A program made the translations under genes and the position numbers. A DNA stretch of 8,188 nt from Candidatus Falkowiibacteriota bacterium (GTDB lineage Bacteria > Patescibacteriota > Patescibacteriia > CAIXNZ01): positions 1-8,188 of the forward strand of contig CAIXNZ010000022.1 in assembly GCA_903920975.1 (NCBI GenBank). Reading direction: 5' to 3'. The notes beneath the pieces are model-generated. The model was not told the DNA's origin. It worked only from the letters and a program-made list of their open reading frames with translations, and ran no database searches. The number at the start of each line of letters is the position of its first letter. Within the stretch, counting starts at the first letter, position 1. Below are positions 6,237 through 8,188 of the stretch, one piece after another.

Positions 6237-8188
6237 ATGATATTTAATCAAACCAAGCCATTAGATTTTGATGCCATTAAAATAAGGCTTGCTTCTCCCG
6301 AAACTATTAAAATTTGGTCGCATGGCGAAGTCACTAAGCCAGAGACCATAAATTACAGAACCCAAAAACCAGAAAAGGATGGTCTTTTTTGCGAGAAAAT
6401 ATTCGGACCGTCAAAAGATTGGGAATGCTACTGTGGCAAGTATAAAAAAATTAGGTACAAAGGAATTATTTGTGATAAATGCGGGGTAGAAGTTACGCAT
6501 TCCATGGTGCGCCGAGAAAGAATGGGTCATATTGGCTTAGCCGCTCCGGTTTCGCATATTTGGTTTTTGCGAGGCGTTCCTTCACGTCTGGGTTTGATTC
6601 TGGATGTTTCAGTCCAAAATTTGGAAAAGGTTATCTATTTTGCCAGTTTCATTGTTACAAAAGTTGACGATAATTTGAAAACCCAAGCTTTGGAAGCCTT
6701 GCGTTTAGAATATAAAACCAAAAGAAAACAAATTGAAAGTAATTTTAAAAATAGAGTTAATCAGATAAAAAATAATAAAGATCTGAAGCCCAAAGAAAAA
6801 GACAAAAAAGCCATTGACCTAAACAAAGAAAGAGATCAGGAATTAATTGAATTAGATAAAGAGTTTGGCAGAACAGAAACTGAATTGAAAGAATTGCGAG
6901 TGAAAAAAATTATTCCCGAGGATGAATATCAGGACATGTCATTGAAGTTTGGCCATATATTTGAGGCTGGCATTGGAGCAGAAGCAGTTGATCAATTGCT
7001 TGAAGAAACAGATTTGCATAAAATTATTAAGAGTTTAGAAATAGAAAAGGAAGATGCCATCGGCGCTAAAAGAGAGAGAATAATCAAAAGATTAAGGCTG
7101 GTCAAAAATTTTATTAAAAATAACATTAAATCTGAATGGATGATTTTAAAGGCTATTCCGGTTATTCCGCCAGATTTACGGCCCATGGTACCGCTTGATG
7201 GCGGTAGATTTGCCACTTCTGATTTAAATGATTTATATCGCCGGGTTATTAACAGGAACAATCGTTTAAAAAAATTAAAAGAATTAAACGCCCCGGAAGT
7301 AATCATTAGAAATGAAAAAAGAATGTTGCAAGAAGCTGTTGACGCTTTAATAGACAATAGCGCCAGGCATACAAAAACTACCAAAGCTTCAACCGGTCAA
7401 AAAAGGCAATTAAAATCCTTAGCTGATATTTTGAAAGGTAAACAAGGAAGATTCAGACAAAATTTATTAGGCAAACGTACCGATTATTCTGGTCGCAGTG
7501 TAATCGTTGTTGGTCCAAATTTGAAATTAGACCAATGCGGTTTACCAAAGCGCATGGCCCTGGAATTATTTAAGCCATTTGTTATTAGCCAATTAATCAA
7601 GCGTGAATTTGTTCATAATATTAGAAGTGCCAATCGTTTCATTGAAAGCGGACGACCCGAGGTTTGGGATATTTTAGAAGAAATTGTTAAGGATGCCCAT
7701 GTTCTTTTGAATCGTGCTCCAACCTTGCATCGTCTAGGTATTCAAGCTTTTCGTCCCATTTTAATTGAAGGTAAGGCTATCCAGCTGCATCCTTTGGTTT
7801 GTTCTGCTTTTAATGCCGATTTTGACGGCGATCAAATGGCCGTGCACGTGCCCTTGACTGAACAGGCAAAAATTGAAGCCAAGGAATTAATGCTCTCGGC
7901 TAGAAATCTGCTTAAACCGGCGACTGGCAATCCAATCAGCACGCCTAAAATGGATATTGTCTGGGGCTGGAATTATGTTACAACATTAAAAGACATTAGG
8001 CAGGAACTAAAAGTTTTCGGCTCTCCAGAAGAAGCAATTTTGGCCTATAAATCAAATGTCATTTTGATTAATGAGAAAATAAAGGTACAAATAACACTAC
8101 CGGGAAAAAAGAAGTCAGAAATTGTGGAAACCAATGTGGGCAGACTGTTTTTTAATCAAATTTTTCCTGATGAAATGCAATTTTATAA
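6237..8188 (+). CDS. rpoC: DNA-directed RNA polymerase subunit beta', N-terminal part (truncated by window end)
   Basis: RpoC supplies the catalytic Mg2+ site, the clamp and the DNA exit zinc finger of RNA polymerase. 650 codons are open to the last base; the gene continues outside the window. Seen in order: zinc finger with Cys64, Cys66, Cys79 and Cys82 in 'ECYCGKYKKIRYKG..C.KCG', same spacing as E. coli Cys70/72/85/88; a highly charged Lys/Glu-rich segment (about 150-225), predicted coiled coil; 'GHIFEAGIGAEA' (239-250); rudder/lid and clamp-helix region 'PPDLRPMVPLDGGRFATSDL' (311-330) and 'NRNNRLKKL' (339-347); 'GKQGRFRQNLLGKRTDYSGR' (401-420); and the catalytic loop 'NADFDGDQMAVH' (526-537) with Mg2+ ligands Asp528, Asp530 and Asp532. 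After it, 'DIVWGWNYVTT' (573-583) replaces the usual 'D.VLG.YY.T', a mild oddity. The start ATG follows an in-frame TAA at 6216; no Shine-Dalgarno sequence is seen in the AT-only spacer, so coupling to rpoB translation or leader-independent initiation is likely. Confidence 0.98.
   Translation, partial: MIFNQTKPLDFDAIKIRLASPETIKIWSHGEVTKPETINYRTQKPEKDGLFCEKIFGPSKDWECYCGKYKKIRYKGIICDKCGVEVTHSMVRRERMGHIGLAAPVSHIWFLRGVPSRLGLILDVSVQNLEKVIYFASFIVTKVDDNLKTQALEALRLEYKTKRKQIESNFKNRVNQIKNNKDLKPKEKDKKAIDLNKERDQELIELDKEFGRTETELKELRVKKIIPEDEYQDMSLKFGHIFEAGIGAEAVDQLLEETDLHKIIKSLEIEKEDAIGAKRERIIKRLRLVKNFIKNNIKSEWMILKAIPVIPPDLRPMVPLDGGRFATSDLNDLYRRVINRNNRLKKLKELNAPEVIIRNEKRMLQEAVDALIDNSARHTKTTKASTGQKRQLKSLADILKGKQGRFRQNLLGKRTDYSGRSVIVVGPNLKLDQCGLPKRMALELFKPFVISQLIKREFVHNIRSANRFIESGRPEVWDILEEIVKDAHVLLNRAPTLHRLGIQAFRPILIEGKAIQLHPLVCSAFNADFDGDQMAVHVPLTEQAKIEAKELMLSARNLLKPATGNPISTPKMDIVWGWNYVTTLKDIRQELKVFGSPEEAILAYKSNVILINEKIKVQITLPGKKKSEIVETNVGRLFFNQIFPDEMQFY

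Noticed and set aside
6479..7384. Open frames on both strands inside rpoC (6479-6667 plus, 6992-7384 minus), and similar ones inside rpoB, nrnA
   Set aside because: They lie within highly conserved coding sequence of rpoC, rpoB or nrnA, lack ribosome binding sites and show no family motifs; they are shadows of the real genes.

Overview
The window looks like chromosomal backbone from an AT-rich bacterium with a small genome, most plausibly a member of the Candidate Phyla Radiation (Patescibacteria). This rests on inference: a compact RNA polymerase beta subunit (1123 residues) without the large lineage-specific insert of E. coli, a beta' subunit with a lysine/glutamate-rich coiled-coil insert before its catalytic core, short intergenic gaps, weak or absent Shine-Dalgarno sequences at several genes, and a VanW-type protein ending in a low-complexity tail. 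TGA is used as a normal stop (rbfA) and no in-frame TGA interrupts the genes, which argues against the UGA=Gly lineages (Gracilibacteria, Absconditabacteria). I cannot resolve the phylum further by eye.

Layout. Positions 1-258 (+) hold the 3' end of a VanW-family gene cut by the window edge. Positions 259-558 have no protein gene. On the minus strand this stretch carries a textbook promoter (TTGACA, 17 nt, TAAAAT), about 205 nt of strongly self-complementary sequence, and a strong rho-independent terminator. I read it as an independently transcribed structured non-coding RNA of about 240 nt, and it is the most interesting item here. Upstream of it on the minus strand lies the compact cluster rbfA - nrnA - clpP (2570 down to 559): 30S maturation, nanoRNA/pAp hydrolysis and proteolysis. 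A 259-bp divergent intergenic region (2571-2829) holds the rpoB promoter (TTGACA, 17 nt, TATTCT) and leader. Then rpoB (2830-6201, +) and rpoC (6237 to the window end, +, truncated by the edge) encode the beta and beta' subunits.

Together the genes serve information processing and RNA/protein turnover: RNA polymerase makes RNA, RbfA matures the small ribosomal subunit, NrnA clears the last 2-5 nt RNA fragments, and ClpP degrades proteins with a ClpX/ClpA-type unfoldase encoded elsewhere. I see no mobile element, CRISPR array, tRNA, rRNA, integrase or phage gene. The protein genes are ordinary; the novelty, if any, is in the RNA gene and the regulatory elements.
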